Below, piece after piece: positions 14,319 to 22,803 of a stretch of DNA of 26,502 nt (its first letter is position 1; each line of letters starts with the position of its first letter). Made by a program: the position numbers and the translations under genes. Source of the DNA: an uncultured Prevotella sp. Its GTDB lineage: Bacteria; Bacteroidota; Bacteroidia; Bacteroidales; Bacteroidaceae. The notes under the pieces are model-generated. The model was not told the DNA's origin. It did no database searches and was given only the letters and a program-made list of their open reading frames with translations. The stretch spans positions 1-26,502 of the forward strand of contig USFX01000009.1 of the NCBI GenBank assembly GCA_900553965.1, read 5' to 3'.

Positions 14319-17300
14319 TGAGAATACGAATCCTGATGATAGCCGCATTGATTGGCGGCACGTTGAAAACAGCCGCCCAAGGCTTCTTCAATCTGACTGC
14401 CGAGCAGGTCAGGATAGATTCTCTTCTGCCCCATTTCACCTACATCCACGGGCTGGAAGGCAATTACGCCGACTCCGCCTATACGGTTTCGATTGACTAC
14501 CCCGAGTTTATCACCATGACCCGGGCCGACGTTGAACGCTATCAACGGATTACGTCCGACACGCTGCCGGCCATGCCGAAGGTCCACAGCGCAGTCACGG
14601 TGTCCCGGAAGAAAGGCTCGCTGGACATCGCCTTTGTGCCGCTGGTCTTCCGTGACGGCAAGTATATGAAGCTCGTCAGCTTCAAGCTGACCGTCAAGGC
14701 AACGCCGCTGGAGCCATCTGCCGGACTTTCTCCGGTAGCGGATTTGGCTGCGGCTTCAGCCTCGGCGCAGCGCAGCGGAGCACAGAATGCCCTGCAACGG
14801 CTTAATACGGCCGACAGATATGCGGTCCATTCCGTGTTGCGCAGCGGCAGCTGGGCGAAGATAAGAGTGCCCGCCAGCGGCATTTACCAGATTACGGACG
14901 AGCTGGTGAGACAGGCCGGATTTTCCGATCCGTCGCGTGTGAAGGTCTACGGCTACGGCGGAACGCTTCAGCCCGAGACGCTCACGGACAGCTATCTCCG
15001 CTTCACGGACGACCTGCAGGAAGTGCCCCTCTGCATTGTTGACGGCCGCCGGCTGTTCTACGCCAACGGACCCGTTTCATGGACAGCCGCCGGTAACCGT
15101 ATCCGCAATCCCTATTCGGACTACGGCTACTATTTCCTTACGGAGAGCGACGGCGCTCCACTCACCGTTGATGAGCAGACCTTCATCGACAGTTTCTATC
15201 CCGGTAGCGTTCATCAGAACTCCCTTTACGAGGTTGACGACTTCGCGTGGTATCACAGCGGCCGTAACCTCTACGATTCCCAGACGTTCAGCCCTGGCAT
15301 GTCCCGCAGCTACACCCTCCCCGCAGCCGGGGCGGAAGGCAGCGGCCGGCTCTATGTCGCGCTTACGGCCGACGCCGCATCGACGGCACACATCAGCATC
15401 AACGGCGTCAATGCCGGCACCGTGTCAATCACTGGACAAACGACGGAATATATCAAGGCGCTGGGCGGAAACGCCACACTGCGCGTCAGCAACATATCGT
15501 CCTCAAACACCATAACCATATCGCAGGCTTCCGGTGGGACGATGCGTCTGGACTATATAGCCCTCCACTGCGACAATCCATGCGGCCGGCCGGACCTTCA
15601 CGGCGCTGATTTCGCGTCGCCGGAATTTGTCTACCGTATAACCAATCAGGACCATCACGCTGACGGACCCGCCGACATGATAATCATCCTGCCCACCAGC
15701 CAGAAGCTTCGCGCACAGGCCGAGCGCCTCAAGGAGCTGCACGAAAGGAACGACGGGATGAGGGTGCGCATCGTCCCTGCCGACGAGCTGTTCAACGAGT
15801 TCTCCAGCGGAACCCCAGACGCCACGGCCTACCGGCGTTATCTCAAGATGCTTTATGACCGGGCTGCCACCGAAGAGGACATGCCGCGTTATCTCGTTCT
15901 TTTCGGCGACGGCTTGTGGGACAACCGCATGCATTTGGCCGCCAGTCAGGGACTGTCACCGGACGACTTTCTCCTGTGTTTTGAGAGTGAGAACTCGTTC
16001 TCAGCGACGGACAGCTATATAGCCGAGGACTTTTACTGTCTGTTGGATGACGGCGAGAGACTTCAGGAGACAAACGGCTCCTATCTCGGCAAGCCCGACG
16101 TGGCCATCGGCCGCTTTCCCGTCCGCACTGAGGATGAAGCACGGACAATGGTCGACAAGATTGAGAGCTATATGACCAACAGGAACGCCGGCGTGTGGCA
16201 GAACACCATCGTCATCATGGGTGACGACGGTGACGAGAACGTCCACATGAGAGCGGCCGACAACGTCGCCAAGATTGTTGAGGAACGCTATCCCGCCTTT
16301 GACGTCAAGCGCATCATGTGGGACGCCTACGAGCGCACGACATCGGCGACAGGCAACACCTATCCCGACGTCTCACGCCTTATCCGGCAGTATATGGCAA
16401 GCGGCGCGCTGATGATGAACTATAACGGCCATGGCTCAGCCGACATGATGTCCCACGAGAAAGTCATCTCCATCAACGACTTCCGCTCCATTGCGTCAGC
16501 CGGCATGCCGCTGTGGGTCACGGCCTCATGCGACATCATGCCGTTTGACACCCATGAAGACAATATAGGCGAGGCTGCGCTGTTCAACAGGAACGGCGGT
16601 GCCGTAGCGTTCTTCGGAACGACCCGAACCGTATATACAGACCGTAATGAGCGCATCAACACGGCTTTCACCAAAGAACTGTTCAGCACGGAAGCCGATG
16701 GCAGCCACTGCTCCATCGGCGAGGCGGTCAGACGGGCGAAGAACGCCCTTGTGACGGTCGTGGGTACCGGCAGCTATCAGGATGCCACGGCCAACAAGAT
16801 ACAGTATAACCTCCTTGGCGACCCAGCTCTCCAGCTGGCCATCCCGAAGCTGACCACCGTCATCGACCGTATCAACGACACGCCAGTCGGCACGGACGAA
16901 CCGATGCAGCTCAAGGCCGGCATGCAGATAAAGGTAGAAGGACATGTGGAGCAGGCCGGACAGAAAGCGTCAGACTTCAACGGCGTCATATCCACAAACG
17001 TACGTGACGCCATCCAGACCATAGAATGCCGTCTGAACAACACATCCGACAAGGGCGCCTCCACGAAGTTCGTCTATCAGGACCGTCCTAACAGCATCTT
17101 CAAGGGCAACGATGTCGTCCGCAATGGAGAATTCTCGTTCTCCTTCGTCGTTCCCAAGGACATCAGCTACAGCGATGATCAGGGCCAGATGATTGTCTTT
17201 GCCGTCAACGATGACCATTCAATGACAGCCCACGGTCATACCGACAATTTCGTTCTCAACGGCTCGACCGACTTCAATCCCGACGAGAAGGGCCCGTCGA

Positions 17301-17947
17301 TATACTGCTATCTCAACTCCCCGTCGTTCACAAACGGCGGCCGTGTCAACGCCACGCCCTATTTTTATGCCGAGCTCAACGATGACGACGGAATCAACGT
17401 AGCTGGTAGCGGCATCGGCCACGACCTCCAGCTTGTTGTCGACGGTGACCAGTCGACGACCTACACGCTCAACGACTATTTCGCTTTCGACTTCGGCTCC
17501 TATCGCAGCGGCCGTGTCGGTTTCAGCATACCGCGTCTTGCGCCAGGCGACCACAAGCTGCTCTTCCGTGCCTGGGACGTTCTCAACTATTCGTCCACGG
17601 CCGAACTTGCCTTCACCGTCGTCGAGGGAATGGAGCCGAGCATCGTGGACGTCGACTGCTACCCCAATCCCGCTACGACATCAACGACATTCCGCATCGT
17701 CCATGACCGCATAGGCAGCAATGTCGGTGCAGTGCTTGACATATTCGACATGTCCGGCCGCCATCTATGGTCTCAGGATGCCGAAGCCGTTCCGTCGGAC
17801 AACACCATGTCCATCGGCTGGGACCTCACCATGGGCAACGGCAACCGTCTCGGAACCGGTGTCTATCTCTATCGCGTGCGGCTCAACTGCGAGGGCGGCA
17901 GCTATGCGTCAAAAGCAAAGAAACTCATCATTCTGAGCAATAAATAG
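14315..17947 (+). CDS. porU: Type IX secretion system sortase PorU (C25 cysteine peptidase)
   Basis: A 1210-residue exported protein, close to P. gingivalis PorU (1158). The signal peptide is at about 1-22 (RILMIAALIGGTLKTAAQ). The gingipain-type C25 domain (about 450-840) has YLVLFGDGLWDNR, catalytic His706 in NYNGHGS, and Cys739 in VTASCDIMPFD. Family knowledge: PorU at the cell surface cleaves the C-terminal sorting signals of T9SS cargo and attaches the cargo to A-LPS. Its own C-terminal domain is seen as YPNPATTSTTF (about 1112), FDMSGRHLW and GTGVYLYRV, ending KKLIILSNK. It overlaps the FAH-family gene by 4 nt, and porV follows after 85 nt. The start may be Met1 or Met2. Confidence 0.95.
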   Translation: MMRIRILMIAALIGGTLKTAAQGFFNLTAEQVRIDSLLPHFTYIHGLEGNYADSAYTVSIDYPEFITMTRADVERYQRITSDTLPAMPKVHSAVTVSRKKGSLDIAFVPLVFRDGKYMKLVSFKLTVKATPLEPSAGLSPVADLAAASASAQRSGAQNALQRLNTADRYAVHSVLRSGSWAKIRVPASGIYQITDELVRQAGFSDPSRVKVYGYGGTLQPETLTDSYLRFTDDLQEVPLCIVDGRRLFYANGPVSWTAAGNRIRNPYSDYGYYFLTESDGAPLTVDEQTFIDSFYPGSVHQNSLYEVDDFAWYHSGRNLYDSQTFSPGMSRSYTLPAAGAEGSGRLYVALTADAASTAHISINGVNAGTVSITGQTTEYIKALGGNATLRVSNISSSNTITISQASGGTMRLDYIALHCDNPCGRPDLHGADFASPEFVYRITNQDHHADGPADMIIILPTSQKLRAQAERLKELHERNDGMRVRIVPADELFNEFSSGTPDATAYRRYLKMLYDRAATEEDMPRYLVLFGDGLWDNRMHLAASQGLSPDDFLLCFESENSFSATDSYIAEDFYCLLDDGERLQETNGSYLGKPDVAIGRFPVRTEDEARTMVDKIESYMTNRNAGVWQNTIVIMGDDGDENVHMRAADNVAKIVEERYPAFDVKRIMWDAYERTTSATGNTYPDVSRLIRQYMASGALMMNYNGHGSADMMSHEKVISINDFRSIASAGMPLWVTASCDIMPFDTHEDNIGEAALFNRNGGAVAFFGTTRTVYTDRNERINTAFTKELFSTEADGSHCSIGEAVRRAKNALVTVVGTGSYQDATANKIQYNLLGDPALQLAIPKLTTVIDRINDTPVGTDEPMQLKAGMQIKVEGHVEQAGQKASDFNGVISTNVRDAIQTIECRLNNTSDKGASTKFVYQDRPNSIFKGNDVVRNGEFSFSFVVPKDISYSDDQGQMIVFAVNDDHSMTAHGHTDNFVLNGSTDFNPDEKGPSIYCYLNSPSFTNGGRVNATPYFYAELNDDDGINVAGSGIGHDLQLVVDGDQSTTYTLNDYFAFDFGSYRSGRVGFSIPRLAPGDHKLLFRAWDVLNYSSTAELAFTVVEGMEPSIVDVDCYPNPATTSTTFRIVHDRIGSNVGAVLDIFDMSGRHLWSQDAEAVPSDNTMSIGWDLTMGNGNRLGTGVYLYRVRLNCEGGSYASKAKKLIILSNK

Positions 17948-17971
17948 CAGCTTTCTGGCGTTTAAAGAATT

Positions 17972-17997
17972 GTAGCCCTCAACGGGCGCAAAGCTAC
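17972..17997 (+). other. Nested hairpin in the porU-porV gap
   Basis: GTAGC/GCTAC pairs around an alternative inner stem GCCC-TCAAC-GGGC, 35 nt before the porV start. No T-run follows, so it may stabilise or tune translation of porV rather than terminate. Confidence 0.35.
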
Positions 17998-18032
17998 AGA
18001 TACATAAACTAATGTATATATAAACATAGCCA

Positions 18033-19202
18033 ATGAAGAAGAATATCAGATTAATTGCGATAATCGTTTGCCTCTTCACCGCCCTTGCCGTATCGGCACA
18101 GGACAAGAAGAGCCAGTTCAATCCCGTTGACCATGCCGTCATCTCCCAGACCATAGCCCCCGACGCCCGTGCCGCCGGTATGGGTGACGTGGGAGCGGCC
18201 ACAGACCCTGACGTCAACTCCCAGTTTTGGAACCCCGCCAAATATCCTTTCTGTATCAGCCGTGCCGGCGTGGCGCTCAACTACACCCCGTGGCTCCGTC
18301 AGCTGGTCAATGACATCGACCTCGCCTACGTGGCCGGCTACTACCGCATCGGAGACTACAGTGCTGTGTCCGGTTCAATACGCTATTTCTCGCTTGGCGA
18401 GGTTATGACATCAACGGACGAAAATGCCATGACGGTCAAGCCATACGAGATGTCGCTCGACGTGGCCTATTCGCTTATGCTCAGCGAGACGTTCTCACTG
18501 GCAGCCGGCATACGCTGGATCTATTCCGACCTGCGTTACGACTATACCGAGGACTCAGCCCCGGCATCAGCCTTTGCCGCCGACCTGGCCATGTACTACA
18601 ACAAATATCTCAATATCGGCAGCCGCGAGTGTCAGCTCGGACTCGGTCTGAACCTCAGCAACATCGGCAGTAAGATTTCCTATTACGGTGATGACCGCAG
18701 CCAGTTCCTGCCGGCCAACATGCGTCTTGGTGTCTCGCTGATGGTTCCCATGGACGAATACAACCGCTTCTCCATCGCCGCCGACGCCAACAAGCTCCTC
18801 GTCCCCACCGTTCCGAAGCAGAACGAGGGCGAGAGTGCCGCCGACTATCAGGACCGTGTCATCCGCGAATACAGCGACGTCGGCGCCTTCTCCGGCATAT
18901 TCAAGAGTTTCAGCGACGCCCCCGGCGGTTTTAAGGAAGAGCTTCAGGAAATCCAGTGGAGCGTCGGAGCTGAATATATCTATCACGACCAGTTCTCCAT
19001 CCGCGCAGGATATCACCACGAGAGTGAGAACAAGGGAAACCGCAAGTATTTCACCGTCGGCGGCGGCTTCCGCATGAATGTCTTTTCGCTCGACGTCGGC
19101 TACGTCATCTCCACCGCCCAGAGCAATCCGCTTGACCAGACCTTGCGCTTCTCCCTTGCGTTCGACATGGACGGCATAAAGGATTTGTTCAGGAGGAGAT
19201 AA
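18033..19202 (+). CDS. porV: Type IX secretion system outer-membrane protein PorV (LptO)
   Basis: A 389-residue barrel with a clean signal peptide (KKNIRLIAIIVCLF...VSAQDKK, cleavage after Ala about 22). DARAAGMGDVGAATDPD and the following NPAKYPF are the FadL-like family opening; the rest alternates strand-like segments and ends FSLAFDMDGIKDLFRRR. PorV shuttles folded cargo from the translocon to the PorU attachment complex. Length matches P. gingivalis PorV (391). It follows porU directly, a conserved order in Bacteroidetes, and precedes ispF by 61 nt. Confidence 0.95.
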   Translation: MKKNIRLIAIIVCLFTALAVSAQDKKSQFNPVDHAVISQTIAPDARAAGMGDVGAATDPDVNSQFWNPAKYPFCISRAGVALNYTPWLRQLVNDIDLAYVAGYYRIGDYSAVSGSIRYFSLGEVMTSTDENAMTVKPYEMSLDVAYSLMLSETFSLAAGIRWIYSDLRYDYTEDSAPASAFAADLAMYYNKYLNIGSRECQLGLGLNLSNIGSKISYYGDDRSQFLPANMRLGVSLMVPMDEYNRFSIAADANKLLVPTVPKQNEGESAADYQDRVIREYSDVGAFSGIFKSFSDAPGGFKEELQEIQWSVGAEYIYHDQFSIRAGYHHESENKGNRKYFTVGGGFRMNVFSLDVGYVISTAQSNPLDQTLRFSLAFDMDGIKDLFRRR

Positions 19203-19263
19203 TATTGTTTGGGATAAAGGAAACAGTAATTAATAATTCAGAACTAAGAATCAATATAAAAAA

Positions 19264-19749
19264 ATGAATATAAGGGTTGGCTTCGGTTTCGATGTTCACC
19301 GCCTCGTCGAGGGCCGCGACCTCTGGATGGGCGGAATCAAGATTGACCACAGTCTCGGCCTGCTGGGCCACAGTGACGCCGACGTGCTCATCCATGCCAT
19401 CTGCGACGCGCTCCTCGGAGCGGCCAACATGCGGGACATCGGCTATCATTTCCCCGACACATCGGCCGACACCCTCGACATCGACAGCAAGATACTTCTC
19501 CGCAAGACCGTCGGCCTCATTGCCACAAAGGGATATGCCGTCGGCAACATCGACGCCACAATCTGCGCCGAACGTCCCAAGATGAATCCCCACATACCGG
19601 CCATGAAGGCTTGTCTGGCTGAAGTCATCGGAACCGACGAAGACAACATCTCCATCAAGGCCACCACGACCGAACGTCTCGGATTCACCGGACGCGAAGA
19701 GGGAATCAGCGCGTATGCGACGGTGCTCATAGCGAAAGTTGAAGGTTGA
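19264..19749 (+). CDS. ispF: 2-C-methyl-D-erythritol 2,4-cyclodiphosphate synthase
   Basis: A 161-residue MEP-pathway enzyme that cyclises CDP-ME 2-phosphate to MEcPP. RVGFGFDVHRL gives the zinc ligands Asp9 and His11; GHSDADVLIHAI holds the third (about His43). FPDTSADTLDIDS and KATTTERLGFTGREEGI are the remaining signatures. Length is normal. It follows porV closely and ends with a strong terminator, so it is probably the last gene of the FAH-porU-porV-ispF unit. Confidence 0.97.
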   Translation: MNIRVGFGFDVHRLVEGRDLWMGGIKIDHSLGLLGHSDADVLIHAICDALLGAANMRDIGYHFPDTSADTLDIDSKILLRKTVGLIATKGYAVGNIDATICAERPKMNPHIPAMKACLAEVIGTDEDNISIKATTTERLGFTGREEGISAYATVLIAKVEG

Positions 19750-19807
19750 AAGCAATGAAGATTGAGAGAAAAGCTAAAGGTTGATAAGACCCGGATGTAG
19801 AATACAT

Positions 19808-19856
19808 GAACGGCGGCTACACTATATATTTATGTGTAGCCGCCGTTCTTTGTTTT
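19808..19856 (+). terminator. Strong intrinsic terminator after ispF
   Basis: GAACGGCGGCTACAC (19808-19822) pairs perfectly with GTGTAGCCGCCGTTC (19834-19848) over 15 bp, followed by TTTGTTTTC. It separates the T9SS/ispF unit from the ATPase promoter region. Confidence 0.93.
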
Positions 19857-19865
19857 CTTAAAAAA

Positions 19866-19965
19866 GGAAAGAATTTCCGAAAGTTTCCGAAATTTGGGGA
19901 AATTTTCAGGAAATCTTTCCGTTTTTAAAGGAAAGATTTATTATTTCTTTCCTGAATTACCGGAA
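19866..19965. promoter_or_regulatory. GGAAA/TTTCC repeat cluster, probable operator of ATPase 2
   Basis: Within 100 nt there are five GGAAA and four TTTCC words. Several form palindromes: GGAAA-GAA-TTTCC (19866-19878), GGAAA-TC-TTTCC (19909-19920), and GGAAAG...CTTTCC with a longer spacer (19930-19952). The last right arm sits 20 nt before the -7 box at 19973, that is, at the -33 region. No coding potential. Confidence 0.65.
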
Positions 19966-19972
19966 ATGTTTG

Positions 19973-19980
19973 TATATTTG
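19973..19980 (+). promoter_or_regulatory. Promoter -7 element TATATTTG of ATPase 2
   Basis: TATATTTG followed by CATCC, the same core as at the first ATPase gene (8905-8912). The predicted start near 19987 leaves a leader of only about 23 nt before the ATG at 20010. Confidence 0.8.
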
Positions 19981-20009
19981 CATCCAAGGAGCATGCAAAT
20001 ATACATGAA

Positions 20010-21323
20010 ATGAGTATGAAAAAGGATGTCATAAAGTCGCTTATCGCGATAAAGCAGAACGAAATGCCGTTTGACGTGATAGCGCGGGACGTTGAGTTGC
20101 CGTTAGGTCGGAAGAAGATAATAACGGTGCCGGGCGTCAGACGGTGCGGCAAGTCGACCATGATGGAGATAGCCATCAACAGACTGCTGGACAGCGGACT
20201 GCCCCGGCAGAACATTCTTTGGTTGGGATTTGACGACGAGCGTCTGAAAAACATGTCCTCCGATGAGCTGGACGAGGTCATCGTGTCGTATATGGAGATG
20301 TTTCCGGATGTGCCGATATCCGACGTCCATATCTTTTTTGACGAGATACAGCTCATAAAGGACTGGGAATATTTTGTGCTGCGCGTCTACAAGTCCTACT
20401 GTAAGAATATCTATGTCTGCGGAAGCAATGCCACGATGCTTTCCACTGAGCTTGCCTCCGCCCTGCGCGGCTATCCACTGGAGTACGAGACCTATCCGCT
20501 GTCTTTCAGGGAGTACTGCCGTTTCCGCAGCATCTCCGTTGACAGCTATCTGGAGCAGGACCGGGCGCGGCTGAAGACCGCTTTCGGAAAGTTCTGTCAG
20601 GAGGGAGCTTTTCCGGAAGTGGTGCTATCGACATCACGCACGGAGCAGACAAAGCTGCTTCATGGATATTTTGACACCATGATACTCCGTGACCTCGTGG
20701 AACACTACAGTATTGCCAATATCAGCGTGCTCCGCTACTTCATAAAGCGCATCATGGCAAACCTGACAAAGCCCACCTCCATCAATGCCATCTATAAGGA
20801 CATAAAGTCTCAGGGATATCGGTTATCAAAGGACGACCTTTATCTGTGGGCAGACTATGCTTGCAGCATATTCATGTTCATGCGCATATCCAAATACAAC
20901 CGTTCGCTCATCAAGGAACAGAAGTCGCTGGACAAATACTATTGCATAGACAACGGACTGCGCGGCGCGGTGCTCATGCCGCAGAGCAGTGACAACGGAA
21001 AGCATTTGGAGAACGCCGTGTTCCTCCATCTCAACCGCATGCGCCAGCCCTACGAGAAGATTTCCTACTATATGGGAAATTCAGAATGTGACTTTGTCGT
21101 ACAGAGCGAGGACACCGTGACGCAACTCATACAGGTGACATGGAGCATGGCGGACGCCGAGACACGTGAACGCGAGCTGAGAGGCTTGCGCGAGGCATCG
21201 GCCGTGACGGGCTGTGACAATCTTCTCATCATAACAGACGATGAGGAGAACGAGCTGACGAGCGAAGGAAAAAAAATACGCGTCATGCCGGCGTGGCGCT
21301 GGATGCTGACAACTGAAAATTAA
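20010..21323 (+). CDS. AAA_14/DUF4143 ATPase, intact
   Basis: A 437-residue soluble ATPase. Walker A is PGVRRCGKST (41-50), Walker B is VHIFFDEIQLI (about 106-116), and NIYVCGSNATML is a sensor-1 region. The middle (about 230-290) is the helical/winged-helix linker typical of the family, and the C-terminal DUF4143 domain is PD-(D/E)xK-nuclease-like: SECDFVV...LIQVTW, where the usual E-x-K appears as Gln-Val-Thr, so nuclease activity is doubtful. Biochemical role is not established; such orphan ATPases occur in multiple copies in Bacteroidetes. It is monocistronic between two terminator-like structures, with palindromes at its promoter. Start 20010 or the next ATG at 20016 are both possible. 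Confidence 0.88.
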   Translation: MSMKKDVIKSLIAIKQNEMPFDVIARDVELPLGRKKIITVPGVRRCGKSTMMEIAINRLLDSGLPRQNILWLGFDDERLKNMSSDELDEVIVSYMEMFPDVPISDVHIFFDEIQLIKDWEYFVLRVYKSYCKNIYVCGSNATMLSTELASALRGYPLEYETYPLSFREYCRFRSISVDSYLEQDRARLKTAFGKFCQEGAFPEVVLSTSRTEQTKLLHGYFDTMILRDLVEHYSIANISVLRYFIKRIMANLTKPTSINAIYKDIKSQGYRLSKDDLYLWADYACSIFMFMRISKYNRSLIKEQKSLDKYYCIDNGLRGAVLMPQSSDNGKHLENAVFLHLNRMRQPYEKISYYMGNSECDFVVQSEDTVTQLIQVTWSMADAETRERELRGLREASAVTGCDNLLIITDDEENELTSEGKKIRVMPAWRWMLTTEN

Positions 21324-21330
21324 AAACACA

Positions 21331-21433
21331 GTAGGGGCATAATCTTGTTTCTGCCCGTTCCATTGCTCATGTATTGTCAAACGACTGCATGGAACAATGA
21401 CATGGGCGGGCAAAAACAAGATTATGCTCCTAC
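21331..21433. repeat. 103-bp inverted-repeat element (MITE-like or bidirectional terminator)
   Basis: The left arm 21331-21357 begins GTAGGGGCATAATCTTGTTT and the right arm 21407-21433 ends with its complement; 25 of 27 positions match. Partly complementary sequence lies in the interior. It sits exactly between the ends of two convergent genes, so it may stop transcription from both sides. The terminal inverted repeats also suggest a small mobile element, but no convincing target-site duplication is visible. Confidence 0.75.
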
Positions 21434-21527
21434 ACGTGGCGCGTTTGTATCATAGAACCATCATATTAGGGATGTTTCCTTTTTAGAGGAGGCTTTATTA
21501 TAAAGGTATTCTTTGCGGAAAGAAAAA

Positions 21528-22784
21528 TCAATGTTTCTTCTTAGATTTCTTTTTCATCTTTTTTAAATCAGCCTCTGGATCACCCAACTGGAATGTTACA
21601 GGTAGGGTGAACCATACGGGCACAGGCTTGCCGTCGACAATGCCGGGATTCCAGTTCGGCATGGCCTTTACTACGCGCATGGCCTCCTTGTCCAATGACG
21701 GGTCTACGCTACGTATTATTGAAACATTGTTGATGCTGCCATCTGCTCCCACCACGTATCGCAATATGACTCTTCCTTGTACTCCGTTTTCTTCAGCGAC
21801 GGCTGGGTATCTGATATTTTTGCTCAGCCATTTAAGAAGTTCGGCATCGCCGCCGGGGAATGTTGGCATCTGCTCTATTTTTACTAACTTATTATCCGGT
21901 TCTATCGCTTCATTCGCTACCGTTGTCTTATCTACATCATTCTGCGTCTTTTTGTCCATAGTGGCTTTCTCTTTCATCTTTTGTCGCAGTTCTTCAATTT
22001 TTTGTTTCTGCTCTTTCATGGATTCCGCCAGATTTCTTATGTCTCCCACCAGATGTTCCGCATTGTTGGTAAGCGACAGGTCCCTTATGATTTTTTTGCC
22101 ATTTATGATCACTGCGTATGCAATGTTATCATCAAATGGTCTTACTAGCACCTCTGTATTTTCCGCGCTGCCATTGATACCTAACTGTTTCATCGCATTT
22201 TCTGTGAATACTTCTGTCACATTGAGCAACTTGTTGTTCGTTTTGTCATACGTAAATACACCTTTGACGTCATCCAAGATGATACCGGCCCATGCCATCT
22301 TGTCATTGCCCGTCGGTATCTCCGTCCTTTTATAATAATAGAAAGGCTCATAAGTTGCAGCCTTTTCTATCAATTCACCATTTGCATAGTCTGTTATCGA
22401 ACTTGACATTTTCATTCCGCCATGATATTTAGCGCCTATTATCAATTTTCCGTCCGAATACTTTTCTGCTTCATATTTTGTAAAATCTAAGTTGGATTTT
22501 ATCTCATGATATTTGTCGAATTGCTTCATGAACAAATCCATTGCCGGCATCAGTCTGTCAGTACCGTTCTTATAGAGCAATCCGGCTAATATTTTTTCTG
22601 TCTGTGCATCCGTATATTCCAAGTCCGTATCTACGACAAACTTAGCATCTTTGTTCTGTACAAGGCATGTAGAGGTGATGCGAGTTATTTTATGTGCTCT
22701 TGTACTTCCCGTCCCCAAGACCGTCATGAATATGGCCATCATCAGGACATACATAATCTTTTGCTTAATCATAATTCTTTCCAT
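21528..22784 (-). CDS. Exported protein with C-terminal TonB domain (paralog 1)
   Basis: A 418-residue protein. The signal sequence ends STRAHK (cleavage after Ala; Met5 is an alternative start). A novel-looking N-terminal region (about 35-230) includes GVFTYDKTNNKLLNVTEVF and NTEVLVRPFDDNIAYAVIINGKK, weakly reminiscent of DUF3298-type domains. A coiled coil (about 245-285, KEQKQKIEELRQKMKEK) leads to a TonB_C domain (about 305-397: PTFPGGDAELLKWL, RYPAVAEENGVQGRV, VIRSVDPSLDKEAMRVVKAMPNW, PVWFTLPVTFQL). A very basic tail ends it. TonB_C normally contacts TonB-dependent receptors from an inner-membrane anchor; here the export signal looks cleavable. It lies 19 nt after its upstream paralog. 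Confidence 0.85.
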   Translation of the reverse strand: MERIMIKQKIMYVLMMAIFMTVLGTGSTRAHKITRITSTCLVQNKDAKFVVDTDLEYTDAQTEKILAGLLYKNGTDRLMPAMDLFMKQFDKYHEIKSNLDFTKYEAEKYSDGKLIIGAKYHGGMKMSSSITDYANGELIEKAATYEPFYYYKRTEIPTGNDKMAWAGIILDDVKGVFTYDKTNNKLLNVTEVFTENAMKQLGINGSAENTEVLVRPFDDNIAYAVIINGKKIIRDLSLTNNAEHLVGDIRNLAESMKEQKQKIEELRQKMKEKATMDKKTQNDVDKTTVANEAIEPDNKLVKIEQMPTFPGGDAELLKWLSKNIRYPAVAEENGVQGRVILRYVVGADGSINNVSIIRSVDPSLDKEAMRVVKAMPNWNPGIVDGKPVPVWFTLPVTFQLGDPEADLKKMKKKSKKKH

Positions 22785-22803
22785 ATTTTATTTTTTAATA
22801 AAG

